From contig NZ_JAGSYD010000005.1 in the NCBI RefSeq assembly GCF_025685575.1, positions 209,992-273,991 on the forward strand: DNA of 64,000 bases, given 5' to 3'. Below, one piece after another: positions 28,692 through 38,454 of the stretch. This DNA comes from Granulicella cerasi. Its GTDB lineage: Bacteria > Acidobacteriota > Terriglobia > Terriglobales > Acidobacteriaceae. The position numbers and the translations under genes were made by a program. Below the pieces are notes generated by a model, which worked only from the letters and a program-made list of their open reading frames with translations, was not told the origin of the DNA and did not search any database. Each line of letters starts with the position of its first letter. Within the stretch, counting starts at the first letter, position 1.

Positions 28692-29167
28692 TTACGTCCT
28701 CCAGAAAATGCAATACATCACCGGAGAATCTGGACAAGTACAGGACACACCGAGCCCTGAAAACACGCATCCTGCAGGCCGGATTTCCGGTCTGTGAAAC
28801 GGAACTACCTACACTCGTTCCCAGATGCCAACGCGACCGCGTCACACCCAAGAAGGAGGTTCACATGCAGTAGTGGCTACTCTGGTTCTACTGCACAAGG
28901 ATTTCGTTCATACGTCGTTGCGGGGTGGTAAGCCACAAGCCTGACACAGTGTGAAACGCGTGTCAAATGGCTTTGCGAAACGCAATCTTCGCCTGACTCG
29001 CCGTGATCATCCGAGTTGCTCGGAGACATGATGACGAGCATCGGCCATTGCCGATCGTTGCGTTGCGAACATCGTCTTTAGCCGTCACTGGCAGGTGATC
29101 CATCGCCAAAGGGCATCCCATGAAGAGATCCAATCACGTCTTCAGAGGAGCCACTTCTGCAATTGAG
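28692..29167. other. Gene-free gap upstream of the TonB receptor with inverted repeats
   Basis: This 476-bp stretch has no convincing gene. It contains 8-bp arms TGCAGTAG/CTACTGCA (28866-28873 and 28888-28895) with a third AGTAG/CTACT pairing option inside the loop, and TGACAC/GTGTCA arms at 28942-28965. On the plus strand a strong AAGGAGG precedes the two-codon frame ATG-CAG-TAG (28865-28873). As it is upstream of the receptor, the repeats are candidate operator or leader elements. Confidence 0.45.
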
Positions 29168-30397
29168 TCACGCGGTGCCGAGCTTCTTGCGGTAGTCCTC
29201 AAGGAACTTGGCGATGCGACCGATCGCTTCACGTAGATCCGTCTCGTGCGGCAAGAAGACGATGCGGAAGTGATCGGGATGCGGCCAATTAAAGCCAGTC
29301 CCCTGCACCAGCATCACGCGCGTCTCTTCGAGCATCTGCATGAAGAAGTGCCGATCGTCCTTGATCGGATAGACCTTCGGATCGAGGCGCGGAAACATAT
29401 ACAGCGCAGCCTGAGGCTTTACGCAACTCACGCCCGGAATAGCGGTGATCAGTTCATAGGCAAGATCGCGCTGACGACGCAGGCGTCCGCCCTCCTGTAC
29501 CAGGTCCACGATGCTCTGATAACCACCCAGGGCTGTCTGGATCGCCCACTGCCCCGGCACATTGGCGCACAGCCGCATGTTGGCGAGCATGTCGAGGCCT
29601 TCGATGTAATCGCGGGCACGGCTCTTGTCACCCGTCACCACCAGCCAGCCGGCGCGGTAGCCGCACGCGCGGTAGCTCTTCGACAACGAGTTGAAGGTTA
29701 GCGTCAGTACATCCGTCGACAGGCTCGCCAACGCGGTGTGCTTCACCTCGTCGTATAGCACCTTGTCGTAGACCTCGTCCGCCAAGAGGACCAGCCCATG
29801 CGCACGAGCGATCGCCACGATCTCGCGCAGCACCGCATCGGAGTAGACCACGCCGGTCGGATTGTTCGGGTTGATGACTACGATGCCCTTCGTGCGCGGT
29901 GTGATCTTCGAGCGCAAGTCGTCGAGGTCCGGAATCCAGTCGTTCGCCTCATCGCAGAGATAGTGAACGGGCTTTCCACCAGAGAGACTCGTGACCGCCG
30001 TCCACAGCGGGTAGTCGGGTGTCGGCAGCAGCAGTTCATCGCCGTCGTCGAGTAACGCGTTCACCGCCATCGCGATCAGGTCGGACGCGCCGTTCCCAAG
30101 ATAGATGTCATCGAGCGTGACACCCTGCACGCCTTGTGTCTGGGTGTAGTGCATCACCGCTTTACGAGCCGCAAAGATGCCTTTGCTGTCTGAATACCCT
30201 GCCGAGTTCGGCAGGTTGCGGATCATATCCCGCTGCACTTCTTCGGGCGCATCGAAGCCGAACACGGCCAGGTTGCCGATGTTGAGCTTGATGAGCTTCT
30301 GTCCTTCATCCTCCATCTGTTTGGCCCGTTCGGTGATGGGCCCGCGGATGTCATAGAGGACGTGCGACAGTTTGTTCGACTTGCTGATCGTTTTCAT
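29168..30397 (-). CDS. alaA: Glutamate-pyruvate aminotransferase AlaA type
   Basis: A 409-residue PLP-dependent class I/II aminotransferase that makes alanine from pyruvate and glutamate. It matches AlaA along its whole length, including YDIRGP (15-20), KLNIGN, NPNNPTG, LADEVYDKVLYD and the PLP lysine in NSLSKSYR (Lys240), and the C-terminal LVQGTGFNWP. The frame is open 31 codons further upstream but AlaA proteins begin at this point, so ATG 30397 is chosen. It stands alone between a TonB locus and the NHL protein and is probably a housekeeping gene. Confidence 0.93.
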   Translation of the reverse strand: MKTISKSNKLSHVLYDIRGPITERAKQMEDEGQKLIKLNIGNLAVFGFDAPEEVQRDMIRNLPNSAGYSDSKGIFAARKAVMHYTQTQGVQGVTLDDIYLGNGASDLIAMAVNALLDDGDELLLPTPDYPLWTAVTSLSGGKPVHYLCDEANDWIPDLDDLRSKITPRTKGIVVINPNNPTGVVYSDAVLREIVAIARAHGLVLLADEVYDKVLYDEVKHTALASLSTDVLTLTFNSLSKSYRACGYRAGWLVVTGDKSRARDYIEGLDMLANMRLCANVPGQWAIQTALGGYQSIVDLVQEGGRLRRQRDLAYELITAIPGVSCVKPQAALYMFPRLDPKVYPIKDDRHFFMQMLEETRVMLVQGTGFNWPHPDHFRIVFLPHETDLREAIGRIAKFLEDYRKKLGTA

Positions 30398-30615
30398 GAG
30401 CGTCTTTCGTATTCCCCCATGATAGGACAACGCGCTACAAACCAGCCCGGACACGATACAACCTGTCTGCAGATGGATCGCCGAAGACACATTCGAGCCC
30501 TATCGGATTTTTTTGTGCGATCGACGCAATGCGACGTACTTCCTTCCTCGCAACCCATCTGTCGAAGAATCAGGTAATCGTTTTCTCTCAAGACAATTCG
30601 ATTTTTCGTCGAATA

Positions 30616-30670
30616 TTGTGATTTTTCTTCACAAAAACAATTGACAGGTAAGAACCGCTCTCAATATATT
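30616..30670 (+). promoter_or_regulatory. Promoter and upstream inverted repeat of the NHL-repeat gene
   Basis: TTGACA (30641-30646), 18 bp, TATATT (30665-30670) is a good sigma70-like promoter in an AT-rich 399-bp gap (30398-30796) that holds no gene. Just upstream is an inverted repeat TTGTGA-N7-TCACAA (30616-30634) in a position suited to an activator. Its 7-nt spacer differs from the 6 of a standard CRP site. The leader would be about 120 nt. Confidence 0.6.
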
Positions 30671-30796
30671 TCGCCCGTTCTAAAAAGCTGTTCTTCGCAC
30701 GCGCTCTATCTTCGCGGATGCATCAGGAGACCCCTGAGATCTGCAACGCGAACCTGCGCCTGAAAACAGCCCACTGAACCGAGCTGGAGTGATTTC

Positions 30797-33700
30797 ATGC
30801 CTTTCAAGTTTCTTCCGAACAGACTCACCGCGCAGCGGGCGACTGTGTTCTTTGCCCTTCTCCTCGCAGTTTTGGGGCTGGGTCAGCCATTGCGGTCGCA
30901 GACGGTACCTACGGCAACCGCCAGCGCCAGCAAAAATGTGCTGGCCTCTTTCCCCAGCCCCATCGTGGGCCATCTCGCGGTGAACAGCAACGGCGACCTC
31001 TTCTACGTCAACGAGACCTACAGCAACAGCGCCATTCTGTATTGGCTTCCACGCGGCACGACAACGCCGGTGCAGATCGCCACCGGATTCAGCGGCGCGC
31101 GTAACGTGTACGTCGACTCCGCAAACAACCTCTACGTGCCGAATCCCTACGGCGGAAATGTCGTGGAGTTCCCCTACCTGAACAACACGTATGCGACGGG
31201 CATCACCATCACCAGCAGCACGCCGTCTTGTGCGTCGTACTCCCCCACGGTTTCCGCTTGCTACCAGTTCGGCAGCGTCGGCGCCGTGGCCGCGTACTAC
31301 TATCAGCCCGTGGACATGGCGATGGATGCGAGCGGCAACGCATACATGCTGAATATCTACTCAAACGGTAGCTGCACCAACGCCTGCATTCTCAAGTTCA
31401 CGAAGGGCACGAGTGGCGGCACCTACACGCCGAGCCTGGTTGCCTCCAACGTATCCGCTGCTTCTGCCAGCGCGCAGATCGCCGTCGATCCGGCGGGCGA
31501 TGTGTTCTATACCAACGGGACACTGCTGACGAGCATCGCTGCAGGCACGACGACACCCGTCGCGTTTGGCAACGGCCTTTCCACCATCGGCGGCCTCTCC
31601 ACCGACTACCTCGGCAACCTCTACGTCACGCTTTCGGCCAGCCCCTATCTCATCTACGAGTTCCCTGCAGTCAACAACGCCGTGGTGACCTCCAAGCAGT
31701 TCCCGGTCTACAGCGGATACTCTGGCGGCGCAGTCGGCGTCAGCCGCTACAACGAGATGTATTACCTGGGCTACTCCGGCGGAAATAACCTCAACGTCGC
31801 GAACCTGAACAGCATCCCGCTCGGTTCTTCAACGGTCGGCACAGCCGTATCCACATCGAACACGAGTGTCACCTTCGTCTTCACCGCAAGCACCGGTGTA
31901 AGCAGCATCACCTCATCCGGCGCGGGATTCACCTATACGGCAGGCTCCTGCGCGGCTGCCGCCTACGCGGCGAACGGCACCTGCACCGTCAACGTGAATT
32001 ACACTCCCACCGCCGTTGGCTTGCAGACAGGCGCCGTCACGCTGAACAACAGCAGCGGTGTAGCCGTTGCAACTGCGCTGCTCTCCGGCACGGGTCAGGG
32101 TGCGCTGGAGACCAACGACCCCGGCACGCTCTCTGCAATCGGCAGCGGCTTCACGCAGCCTGGAGCAGTTGCGGTCGATGGAAGCGGCAACGTTTTCGTC
32201 GCCGACTCCTCTGCAAACTCCGTGCTTCGCTACGCGGGCGGCACGGGAACACCCACGAGCATCGGTACCGGACTCAAAGCGCCGACCGCCGTTGCACTCG
32301 ACAACGCAGGCAACGTCTTCATCGCAGACTCCGGTAACGCTCGCGTTGTGAAGGTCCCTGTCGTCTCCGGCGCACTGGCCAACGCTTCGCAAAGCGTGAT
32401 CTACACCGGCAGTGGTTCAACGCTGACCGGCATCGCGCTCGACTTTGCCGGCAATCTCTATGTGGCCGACACCGCGAAGACCACGGTTACGGAACTGCTC
32501 AACATTGGTGGCGTTCCCTCGTCGGCCAGTACGCTTTCAGTCGGTACGTTCACTTCACCGATCGCTCTAGCTACCGACGCGAGCGGTAATCTCTTCGTCG
32601 CCGACTACGGTGCCAACGCGGTATCGCGCATCGCCTATGTCGGCCGTAACGCTGTCCTGATCAGCTCCGCGTTTTCCAAGCCGACCAGCGTCGCAACGGA
32701 CGCTTCTGGCAGCGTGTATGTGGCCGATTCGGGCAACGCGCGCGTCGTTAAAATCCCGCTTGAAGGAACCTCCTTCAACACGAACGACCAGTACCTCATC
32801 AGCGGAACCGTCGTCGCTCCGTACGCGGTCGCGGTGGACAACGCAGGCAATGCTTACGTCGCGGATCGCACGACCGCTGTCGTCGATAAGCTGAACCGCA
32901 GCGCAGGCACGCTCGCGCTGGGCCGTGTGCAGATTCCGCAAAGCACCTCCTCGCAGAACGCCACGATCGCGAACGCGGGCAACACTTCCCTCATCTTCGG
33001 CACGCCTCTTTATGTCGCGGTGTCGACCACGCCCACATACTTCAGCGTCACCGCGCCGAGCACCAACGGGTGCGCCGCGGCTTCAACACTTGCCAGCGGA
33101 TACGGCTGCTCGCTCTCTGCAGTGTTCACGCCGACGACCGTTGGTGCTGCCACCGACGTTCTCACCTTCAACAGCAATGCCATCAACGCGACCAAGACCC
33201 TGACCCTCACCGGACTCGGCGTTGATCTCGCGGTGGACACGCTCACGCTCACACAGACCTCCGGCACCGCAGTCTTCGGATCGCCGGTGACCGTGCAGGC
33301 GGCGGTCACCTCCGCCGTTGCAGGCACGCCCACCGGCACGGTGAGCTTTACGGTCGATGGCAACTCGCAAGGCACCGGCACCGCCATCAACAGCTCGGGG
33401 ATCACGACGATCACGCTCACCGGCTTGACCGGCGGTGCGCACACCGTGTGCGGCAGCTACACGGGCGACAACAGCTATCGCCCGGCGAACTCCTGCATCA
33501 CCGTCACCGTCAGCAAGGTGGCCTCCACAACCTCGCTCACCATCTCAGGAGCAGGAGCAAATCCTGTAACGTCGAGCGTCTCGCAGTCTGTCACGTTCAC
33601 CGCGAAGGTTGTGCCAGGCGCCACCACGCCTCCCACCGGCACGGTGACCTTCAGCGTCGGAACGACGACGTTGGGCACTGCGTCGCTCACGGCGTCCGGC

Positions 33701-34420
33701 TCTTCGTACGTCGCAACCTTGCAGACCACCGCCCTGCCTGCGGGTACGGATGTCATCACGGCAACGTACGCGGGTGATGTGAACTACCTCACCTCTTCGG
33801 GAACAGCGACCATCATCGTCACCTATCCCACAGTGATCGTGACACCGGCAACCAACGCACTCTCTGTGGCTCAAGTCGGCTCCGTCAGCAAAAACCTCAC
33901 CGTTACCGCACTGGGCGGATTCGCTGGTTCGATCGGCATGCAGTGCTCCGGGCTTCCGGCAAACACCGTCTGCTCTTTCAGCCCGAATCGCTTCCTGCTC
34001 GCGACGGATGCGCCGCAAACCGTAACGCTGACGATCCTCACAGGACAGACTCCTGTCGTATCTCAGCCGGTCACCGGTTCGTTCAGCAACACATGGCTCG
34101 GCATCCTCACCTCCCTCACACTTCTGGCACCGCTCGCGTTCTGGAAGCGCCGCCATCTTCACGGCGCCTGGCGCCACGGCCTTTCCGCGATGCTCGCTGT
34201 CGTGGGACTCGGTCTGTCAATCACCGCAAGCGGGTGCGGAGGTTCACAACTTCACGGCGACACACCGAAGGGAACGTACAACGTGACCGTCACTGCCTCA
34301 GCCACTACGAGTGCGGCTTACACCTATAGCGGCTATGCCTCAGGATGCACGGCAACTCCTGCGGGTGGGACTGTCGTGACCTGCTCCGAGACAGCCGCTG
34401 TCACTTTGACGGTGCAGTAG
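30797..34420 (+). CDS. Large exported NHL-repeat / Ig-like repeat protein
   Basis: A 1207-residue surface or periplasmic protein. A signal peptide (1-35, ends PLRSQ) precedes a long run of NHL-type beta-propeller repeats, recognised by repeated units such as GNVFVADSSANSV, GNVFIADSGNARV and GSVYVADSGNARV, then abnormal-spindle-like and Ig-like (Big_3) domains with the pattern PTGTVSF and GTYNVTVTA. Near the C-terminus (about 1095-1150) are two hydrophobic segments separated by WKRRHLHG, then a Cys in TASGCGGS and a final beta domain. This end module is common in Acidobacteria. Function is unknown; adhesion or binding would fit. It lies ahead of a TonB receptor gene on the same strand. Confidence 0.82.
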   Translation: MPFKFLPNRLTAQRATVFFALLLAVLGLGQPLRSQTVPTATASASKNVLASFPSPIVGHLAVNSNGDLFYVNETYSNSAILYWLPRGTTTPVQIATGFSGARNVYVDSANNLYVPNPYGGNVVEFPYLNNTYATGITITSSTPSCASYSPTVSACYQFGSVGAVAAYYYQPVDMAMDASGNAYMLNIYSNGSCTNACILKFTKGTSGGTYTPSLVASNVSAASASAQIAVDPAGDVFYTNGTLLTSIAAGTTTPVAFGNGLSTIGGLSTDYLGNLYVTLSASPYLIYEFPAVNNAVVTSKQFPVYSGYSGGAVGVSRYNEMYYLGYSGGNNLNVANLNSIPLGSSTVGTAVSTSNTSVTFVFTASTGVSSITSSGAGFTYTAGSCAAAAYAANGTCTVNVNYTPTAVGLQTGAVTLNNSSGVAVATALLSGTGQGALETNDPGTLSAIGSGFTQPGAVAVDGSGNVFVADSSANSVLRYAGGTGTPTSIGTGLKAPTAVALDNAGNVFIADSGNARVVKVPVVSGALANASQSVIYTGSGSTLTGIALDFAGNLYVADTAKTTVTELLNIGGVPSSASTLSVGTFTSPIALATDASGNLFVADYGANAVSRIAYVGRNAVLISSAFSKPTSVATDASGSVYVADSGNARVVKIPLEGTSFNTNDQYLISGTVVAPYAVAVDNAGNAYVADRTTAVVDKLNRSAGTLALGRVQIPQSTSSQNATIANAGNTSLIFGTPLYVAVSTTPTYFSVTAPSTNGCAAASTLASGYGCSLSAVFTPTTVGAATDVLTFNSNAINATKTLTLTGLGVDLAVDTLTLTQTSGTAVFGSPVTVQAAVTSAVAGTPTGTVSFTVDGNSQGTGTAINSSGITTITLTGLTGGAHTVCGSYTGDNSYRPANSCITVTVSKVASTTSLTISGAGANPVTSSVSQSVTFTAKVVPGATTPPTGTVTFSVGTTTLGTASLTASGSSYVATLQTTALPAGTDVITATYAGDVNYLTSSGTATIIVTYPTVIVTPATNALSVAQVGSVSKNLTVTALGGFAGSIGMQCSGLPANTVCSFSPNRFLLATDAPQTVTLTILTGQTPVVSQPVTGSFSNTWLGILTSLTLLAPLAFWKRRHLHGAWRHGLSAMLAVVGLGLSITASGCGGSQLHGDTPKGTYNVTVTASATTSAAYTYSGYASGCTATPAGGTVVTCSETAAVTLTVQ

Positions 34421-34444
34421 CTGCACCTCGCCGCTCCTTCCCCA

Positions 34445-34472
34445 CGGTCGCCGAGCCGTTCCTCGGCGACCG
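34445..34472 (+). terminator. Hairpin after the NHL-repeat gene
   Basis: Perfect 11-bp arms at 34445-34455 and 34462-34472 with a 6-nt loop, 24 nt after the NHL gene stop. No T-run follows, so termination may be partial and some transcripts may continue into the TonB receptor. Confidence 0.6.
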
Positions 34473-34516
34473 CAGAGAAACTTACGTTTTCAGCAAAGCA
34501 TTATCTGGTGAACTTC

Positions 34517-37500
34517 ATGAGCCATTTCTTCCGCAAAACGACTCTCTTCGTCATCCTCTGCGCATTGAGCTGCATGCTTCGCAGCAGCCTTCTGGCGCAG
34601 ACGATCAACGGTTCCATGAGCGGCACGGTTGTCGACTCTTCAGGAGCCCGAATTCCCGGTGCGCTCGTCGTGCTGCGTAACAGCAAGAGCCGCGACCAGC
34701 GCAAGACCACAACGAATGCGTCAGGCGTCTTCAACTTCAACTTCGTCCCCGCAGCGACCTACACGCTGACGATCACACGCGAAGGTTTCGAGACGCTGCT
34801 GACGAAGAACATCGAGCTTCATCCGAACGACCAGCTCAACATCGCTGAACTGAAGATGCAGATCGGTTCGGAGAATGTCAGCGTCACGGTCGAAGCCAAC
34901 ACCGATATCGCCACTTCAGGCGAGCGCAGTTCCCTCATCACCGCCAAAGACATTCAGAAGCTTTCCACCGTCGGCCGCGATGTTTCAGAGTTGCTGCGTA
35001 CGCAGGCAGGCTTCTCTCAGGTGCAGAGCGGCCTCGATAACTCCAGTGGCTCGGCGGAAGTTGCGGGCTCTTACTCGGGCCTCGCCAATTACGTAGGCAA
35101 CGGCGCCACCGCAAACGGCGCAAGCGTTATCGCGGACGGCGCCAACGTTACCGACCCCGGTTCGGGAGCTGGCCAGACACAGATCGTGAACATGGACATG
35201 GTGCAGGAGGTAAAGATCGAGACCTCGAACTTCGGCGCCGATACGGCGAAGGGTCCCACGGTCATCACGGCTGTAGGTAAGTCGGGCGGCCAGAACTACC
35301 ACGGCAACGCGCAGCTCTATGTGCGCCACTACGCGATGAACGCGCAGGACTGGTTCGCCAAATACCAGGGTCTTCCGCAGCTACCTGATCGCTACCTTTA
35401 CCCCGGTGTCGGCGTAGGCGGACCACTCATCATCCCCGGCACCAGCTTCAACAAGAATCACAAGCTGACCTTCCAGTTCAACGGCGAAGGCTACGTCCAG
35501 CAGAACTCTTATGCGTACGGCAATCCGACCAAGGCACTCCTGCAGGCGCTCGTGCCGACGCAGGCCATGCGCAACGGCGACTTCTCCGTGCAGTCCCTTT
35601 CCAACTACCTCGGCGTCGATCAGGGAACGCTGACCACACAGTGCAACGCCTCAGGCACGCTGGTGAACTACCTGCATCAGTGCGCTCTTCCGGCCACCAC
35701 CAACGCGGGTTATCTCTCGGCAACCGGCCAAACGCGTAACTTCACGGGCGGTGTACTCACGGGTGGCATCGAACCCAACATGGCCGCCGTCCTCAACGGT
35801 CTGTATCCGCTTCCCACCGGCCCCACGGTGAAGGGCTTCAACTATAAGACACTGAATACGATCAACCCGAACCTCTTCCAGACTCGTCTTCGCGTTGATT
35901 ACGCAATGAACGACTCCAACAAGATCTACGTTGTGTATAACGGACAGTTCGGCACCACGACCGGCATCCCGGAGAACATCTACTACTCGCCGGGCACCAG
36001 CAACTCCGCGATCCTCGGCGGAGTCAACACCCCTGGCAAGACGAACTCCACTTCACGCTCGAACCTCGGCAGCATCAACTACACTCGGGTGATCAGCCAG
36101 CACATGACGAACGAAATGTTCGTCGGCATCTCCACCTCGGAGCAGTATTACAACCCCGGCAACAAGAACGCGCTGCAGCAGTCCACATGGGGCTACAGTT
36201 CCAGTGCGGAGTTCTTCCCGACCGCCACCACACAGTTGCCGAGCTTTGCGACCTACAGCACGACGGGCGCACAACCGCTTCCCTTCGCGATCCTTCCTGA
36301 CTTCTCCGCAGGCCAGTACTTCGCGAAGAAGTTCCTCCCCTCAGGGGGCGATAACTTCTCCTACGTCTGGCGCGATCACACCTTCAAGGTTGGCGTTTAT
36401 GCAGAGCGCGACACCGCCAACCAGACCAACCTCAGCCCACAGACAAACGGCACCATCGCCACCTATTACATCGGCAACGTGACGCAGTGCGGTGGCGCTG
36501 CAGGTTGCGCTGAGAACTATCTCGCCGACCTCTTCCTCGGCGCAATGGGCTCCTATACACAGCAGAACAAGAACCAGCCGACGAACCTCTTCTACTGGAC
36601 AGTCTCTGGCTACGTCACCGATAGCTACAAGATCACCAAGCGCCTTACGCTCGACTATGGAGTCCGCTTCGATCACCTCGGCCCCTGGCGCGACAAGCAC
36701 GGCCTCGGTCTGCCGATCTTCAGCGATGCTCTCTATCAGACCGACCCGCATACGACCGGCGTCATCAACGGCGACGGCTCGGCCTTCTTCCCCGGCGTTC
36801 GTTGGGCTGGTGGTGATCGCAACCTGAATGCGAATGCTGGATACAACGGCGCCGCAAGCTCCGGCGCTCCCGGACGCTGGGCTTTCGTTTCGCCACGCTT
36901 CGGTCTCGCCTTCGATGCCTTCGGCACCGGCAACACCATCATTCGTGGTGGCTGGGGCATGTATCGCGCACACGACTCATGGAATGACTTCATCGGCCCC
37001 GCCTCCACTCCTGAGGGAATCTTCACACTGAACTACAGCGGGCCAAACGGCTACACGGCGTTCAATCAACTGCAGAGCGTCGCAGCAAGCCAGTCAATGC
37101 CGTGCCCCACGACCTCGCAGCAGGCGCTCTGCGTCACGAGCTATGGCGGCAACGTCTTCGCTCTCGACCCCAAGGACAACCGCCAACCGCTCACGGAGAC
37201 CTATAGCTTCTCAGTCTCTCAGCGCATGCCCGGCAACTCCGTCTTCGATATCGCCTACGTTGGCAACACCAGCACAGATCTGTTGACGGACAACGCATCC
37301 AACACCTCCGTCAACTCGAACGATCTGCGCGACATCAACGCGATCCCCATCGGTGCGTTCTTCCGTCCGGATCCGAATCCCAACTCGACCTACTACGGTC
37401 AGGTCCCCAATCCCACGACGATCTCCACGGCACAGCAGAATGACTACCGTCGGTATCCGTTCTATGCGCACATCGGAGTGCCTCGCCACATCACCTATGC

Positions 37501-38386
37501 CAACTACAACGCTCTCCAGGCTTCCCTCAATCGCCAGAAGGGTCGCTTGAACTACGGTCTCAACTACACATGGAGCCGTGCGCAGGGCGTACGTGGCGCC
37601 TATAGCAACGGCCTCACCGGAGACCCTACAAACCTTCGCGCGAACTACGGCCCTCTAGCCTTTGATCGCACGCACATCCTCAACCTGAGCTACTCGTTCG
37701 ACGTCGGCAACAGCTTCCACTCCCCCAGCCGCCTCCTGCGCGGAGTCGTCAACAACTGGCTCATCTCCGGCATCACGAACCTGCAGAGCGGACCGAACTT
37801 GCAAGCCGTGGGAAGCCCCAACTTCTTCCTCGCCGGCAACGCGAACTCGTCTTATAACGGCGCATTCTGCTCCAACGGCGGTGCGACGCCGTGCGCCATC
37901 AACAGCACTATCATCCTCGGCACGCCGGATGTTCTTCTGCAGCCGACGATGCGCCCCTCCGCCAACTGCCCCACTGGCGATCCCACCGCAGGCCTCAAGA
38001 AGAACCAGTACGTCAACGGTTACTGCTTCGGACTTCCCTCCAGCGGCGTCAACGGCCCCGTCAACCTTGGCTACATTCGCGGACCGGCCTTCTTCAACAG
38101 TGACCTCACCGTGCAGAAGACCTTCGTCATCAAGGACTCGCGTAACCTGCAGTTCCGCGCGGCAGCCTTCAACTTCCTCAATCACCCGCTCACGACCTTC
38201 AGCTCGCGCTACCCGCAGGAAGCGACGCTGTCTCTCTACGACCCCAACAGCGCAGGCTTCGCCGGCGTACAACTCGTCAACGGCGACAACGGTAACTGCA
38301 GCGCGGCAGGCTCCACCTGCTTCGGCTATGCAGGATACAAGACAGGCCGTCGCGTCATGGAACTCGAAGCTCGCTATAACTTCTAG
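34517..38386 (+). CDS. TonB-dependent receptor, Oar-like (largest copy)
   Basis: About 1289 residues. The signal peptide (MSHFFRKTTLFVILC..., ends SSLLAQ) is followed by a carboxypeptidase-regulatory domain beginning SMSGTVVDSSGARIPG, a plug with LSTVGRDVSEL in place of the usual PLNGR motif, and a barrel ending in RVMELEARYNF. The frame is open three codons earlier at GTG 34508, but ATG 34517 has GGTGA 6 nt upstream. It lies between the NHL-repeat protein and a convergent GH30 enzyme, which may hint at a complex polysaccharide as source of ligand. Substrate unknown. Confidence 0.88.
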   Translation: MSHFFRKTTLFVILCALSCMLRSSLLAQTINGSMSGTVVDSSGARIPGALVVLRNSKSRDQRKTTTNASGVFNFNFVPAATYTLTITREGFETLLTKNIELHPNDQLNIAELKMQIGSENVSVTVEANTDIATSGERSSLITAKDIQKLSTVGRDVSELLRTQAGFSQVQSGLDNSSGSAEVAGSYSGLANYVGNGATANGASVIADGANVTDPGSGAGQTQIVNMDMVQEVKIETSNFGADTAKGPTVITAVGKSGGQNYHGNAQLYVRHYAMNAQDWFAKYQGLPQLPDRYLYPGVGVGGPLIIPGTSFNKNHKLTFQFNGEGYVQQNSYAYGNPTKALLQALVPTQAMRNGDFSVQSLSNYLGVDQGTLTTQCNASGTLVNYLHQCALPATTNAGYLSATGQTRNFTGGVLTGGIEPNMAAVLNGLYPLPTGPTVKGFNYKTLNTINPNLFQTRLRVDYAMNDSNKIYVVYNGQFGTTTGIPENIYYSPGTSNSAILGGVNTPGKTNSTSRSNLGSINYTRVISQHMTNEMFVGISTSEQYYNPGNKNALQQSTWGYSSSAEFFPTATTQLPSFATYSTTGAQPLPFAILPDFSAGQYFAKKFLPSGGDNFSYVWRDHTFKVGVYAERDTANQTNLSPQTNGTIATYYIGNVTQCGGAAGCAENYLADLFLGAMGSYTQQNKNQPTNLFYWTVSGYVTDSYKITKRLTLDYGVRFDHLGPWRDKHGLGLPIFSDALYQTDPHTTGVINGDGSAFFPGVRWAGGDRNLNANAGYNGAASSGAPGRWAFVSPRFGLAFDAFGTGNTIIRGGWGMYRAHDSWNDFIGPASTPEGIFTLNYSGPNGYTAFNQLQSVAASQSMPCPTTSQQALCVTSYGGNVFALDPKDNRQPLTETYSFSVSQRMPGNSVFDIAYVGNTSTDLLTDNASNTSVNSNDLRDINAIPIGAFFRPDPNPNSTYYGQVPNPTTISTAQQNDYRRYPFYAHIGVPRHITYANYNALQASLNRQKGRLNYGLNYTWSRAQGVRGAYSNGLTGDPTNLRANYGPLAFDRTHILNLSYSFDVGNSFHSPSRLLRGVVNNWLISGITNLQSGPNLQAVGSPNFFLAGNANSSYNGAFCSNGGATPCAINSTIILGTPDVLLQPTMRPSANCPTGDPTAGLKKNQYVNGYCFGLPSSGVNGPVNLGYIRGPAFFNSDLTVQKTFVIKDSRNLQFRAAAFNFLNHPLTTFSSRYPQEATLSLYDPNSAGFAGVQLVNGDNGNCSAAGSTCFGYAGYKTGRRVMELEARYNF

Positions 38387-38401
38387 CGAACATCGCCACA
38401 A

Positions 38402-38436
38402 AAGAATGGGCGAGGCCATTGGCCTCGCCCATTCTT
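38402..38436. terminator. Bidirectional terminator between TonB receptor and GH30
   Basis: Perfect 16-bp arms (38402-38417 and 38421-38436) with a 3-nt loop lie in the 68-bp convergent gap, with A-rich sequence on the left and T/C-rich on the right. It can serve both converging genes. Confidence 0.85.
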
Positions 38437-38454
38437 CTGCTCTGCCCTGCGTCT

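Noticed and set aside
30616..30634. CRP/FNR binding site (TGTGA...TCACA)
   Set aside because: The spacer is 7, not 6, and no CRP-type regulator gene is near; kept only as an unnamed inverted repeat.
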